DNA of 64,000 bases, taken from positions 3,968,001 through 4,032,000 of the forward strand of contig NZ_CP022437.1 in NCBI RefSeq assembly GCF_002224365.1, written 5' to 3'. The stretch comes from Virgibacillus necropolis. GTDB lineage: Bacteria; Bacillota; Bacilli; Bacillales; Amphibacillaceae. Below, piece by piece: positions 62,964-64,000 of the stretch. The notes beneath the pieces were generated by a model. That model saw only the letters and a program-made list of their open reading frames with translations, did no database searches and was not told the origin of the DNA. Each line of letters starts with the position of its first letter. Within the stretch, counting starts at the first letter, position 1. The position numbers were made by a program, and so were the translations under genes.

Positions 62964-63554
62964 TTATACTCCTTTTTGCCGTCTAACTGCTATTTCCTCA
63001 TTAACCATGGAATACATAGCCTCCACTCCTACACTTGACGCTTCGAAGCTATAAGCGTTTTCTTTACTGATTCCCACGTTACCCGCTTCTTTTGCAGCGT
63101 CAATATTTGCACCAATGAAAATAAATTCCCAACCATACTTCTCTTCCTGATGGTTGATCATTTCTTTTATTTTTTTATGAAAAAATTCACGGCTGGAGTT
63201 TTCCATTCCATCTGTAGTGATGACAAACAATACCTTACCTGGTCTTCTGTCCTCACAAGTCATTGAAAATCTATGCCCAACATCCAAAATCGTTTTCCCC
63301 ACTGCATCCAGTAATGCCGTGCTTCCCCTTACAAAGTATTCTTCACCCGTCAATTTAACTTGGTTTGCATCAACACCATTCCATAATATTTCATACTGAT
63401 CATCAAAGAGTGCTGCTGTGAGGATTGTTTCTCCTTCCAGTTCACATTGGTTCCTTACTAAAGAATTAAATCCACCAATGGTATCACTCTCAAGGCCAGA
63501 CATAGACCCACTGCGATCAAGCAAGAAAATTATTTCCGTCAGATTCTTATTCAT
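62964..63554 (-). CDS. vWA domain protein
   Basis: 196 aa single von Willebrand A domain. MIDAS motif FLLDRSGSMSGLE at the start, the conserved T in LTGEEYFVRGSTALLDAVGKTI, and the D in FVITTDGMENSSRE. Cytosolic, no signal. ATG 63554 follows AGGGGG by 8 nt. Transcribed divergently from the gene at 63654 with which it may act; in other bacilli such vWA genes neighbour the same partner (from memory). Confidence 0.88.
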   Translation of the reverse strand: MNKNLTEIIFLLDRSGSMSGLESDTIGGFNSLVRNQCELEGETILTAALFDDQYEILWNGVDANQVKLTGEEYFVRGSTALLDAVGKTILDVGHRFSMTCEDRRPGKVLFVITTDGMENSSREFFHKKIKEMINHQEEKYGWEFIFIGANIDAAKEAGNVGISKENAYSFEASSVGVEAMYSMVNEEIAVRRQKGV

Positions 63555-63653
63555 ACAAATCATCCCCCTATGTTTTACATCATGGTATAATAATAGCTAA
63601 GTTTATCCATCATTTGGTCGCCAGCAAAGCGACATTTTTGGGAGGTGTGCGAT

Positions 63654-64000
63654 ATGCTTAATAATGATTTTTTTATGAAATTGCAGCAGTATGTAGAACG
63701 TCACCTGAATCAATTTATCACTTACAGCAAGCCGATTTTTACTGAAAGCGAGATCCTAAAGGAAGTCAGCGAAAATGAGCTAGGAAATTTTATAAAAAAG
63801 AATCGTAAACCATCATTTCAACAAGTATTGTTCAGCTTTATTGATAAAACCGGTGCCAGTGATCCGGAAATATATAATAAAGCGGGAATTGACCGTAAAC
63901 ATTTTTCAAAAATTCGATCCAATCCAGACTACCGACCAGGAAAAAATGCTATTATCGCACTTGCTTTAGCACTTAAGCTATCTAAAAAAGAAACCGACAA
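63654..64000 (+). CDS. Uncharacterised protein with HTH-like domain (truncated by window end)
   Basis: 115 codons visible, continues past the edge. N-terminus MLNNDFFMKLQQYVERHL; then a domain AGIDRKHFSKIRSNPDYRPGKNAIIALALALKLSKKETD that looks like an XRE-type helix-turn-helix and is a recurring module near vWA, macro-domain and kinase genes in Firmicutes. Function unknown; the module's ...ALALALKL part is as in that recurring C-terminal domain. Ribosome site GGGAGGTG 6-7 nt upstream. Confidence 0.75.
   Translation, partial: MLNNDFFMKLQQYVERHLNQFITYSKPIFTESEILKEVSENELGNFIKKNRKPSFQQVLFSFIDKTGASDPEIYNKAGIDRKHFSKIRSNPDYRPGKNAIIALALALKLSKKETD

Noticed and set aside
1-64000. tRNA, rRNA, intact transposon or CRISPR
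   Set aside because: Looked for GTTCRA-type T-loops, rRNA cores, transposase genes with inverted ends and regular repeat-spacer arrays; none convincing.

Overview
The window is AT-rich chromosomal DNA from an endospore-forming member of the Bacillaceae. The evidence is an alpha/beta-type small acid-soluble spore protein, a CotY/CotZ-type coat protein, strong AGGAGG ribosome sites, a T-box leader on tyrS and an FMN riboswitch. NhaC-type, NSS and BCCT transporters, with generally acidic proteins, suggest a salt- or alkali-tolerant genus of the Oceanobacillus/Virgibacillus kind. That genus guess is inference.

Layout. 1-7.2 kb: an edge-truncated NhaC antiporter, then kynU-kynB-kynA (tryptophan to anthranilate), a sodium-coupled amino-acid transporter and a CoA-disulfide reductase-like enzyme. 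7.2-14.6 kb: housekeeping and unknown genes (TerC, C45 hydrolase, ABC-F ATPase) and a frameshifted coiled-coil pseudogene. 14.6-18.4 kb: the riboflavin operon ribD-ribE-ribBA-ribH behind an FMN riboswitch. 18.7-20 kb: an orphan holin, a spore-coat gene and a decayed gene tail. 20-25 kb: a P1 peptidase, then three lipoprotein genes around an ECF sigma/anti-sigma pair. 25-28.8 kb: DinG-type helicase, pseudouridine synthase and small genes. 28.9-39 kb: a long minus-strand block, ureABCEFGD followed by a five-gene nickel/peptide ABC importer. 39.6-50 kb: an accessory region with a repeat-rich surface protein, an IS3 remnant, NUDIX/nucleotidyltransferase/kinase genes, FosB, two VOC proteins and two MFS exporters. 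50-64 kb: tyrS with its T-box, oligoendopeptidase F, a 1.1 kb non-coding stretch, carbonic anhydrase, an FAD oxidase, alkaline phosphatase behind a Pho box, heme O synthase, SASP, BCCT transporter, DUF389 protein and a vWA protein.

The most interesting items are not conventional genes. (1) At 53.23-53.60 kb a 28-codon hydrophobic peptide gene has its ribosome site in a hairpin and faces a convergent promoter for a short RNA that overlaps its 3' end, the architecture of a type I toxin-antitoxin. (2) Two promoters with the same AACCGTT/CGTTACC signature and exactly 16 bp spacing lie before lipoprotein genes that flank an ECF sigma factor, which suggests a small self-contained regulon. (3) Two inverted copies of a ~158 bp MITE-like element occur 14 kb apart; one supplies the -35 box of the riboflavin operon. 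(4) A TPR gene appears to start at ATC. (5) Two degenerate copies of the same gene tail plus terminator lie near two spore-surface-type genes.

No rRNA, tRNA, CRISPR array or intact insertion sequence was seen.
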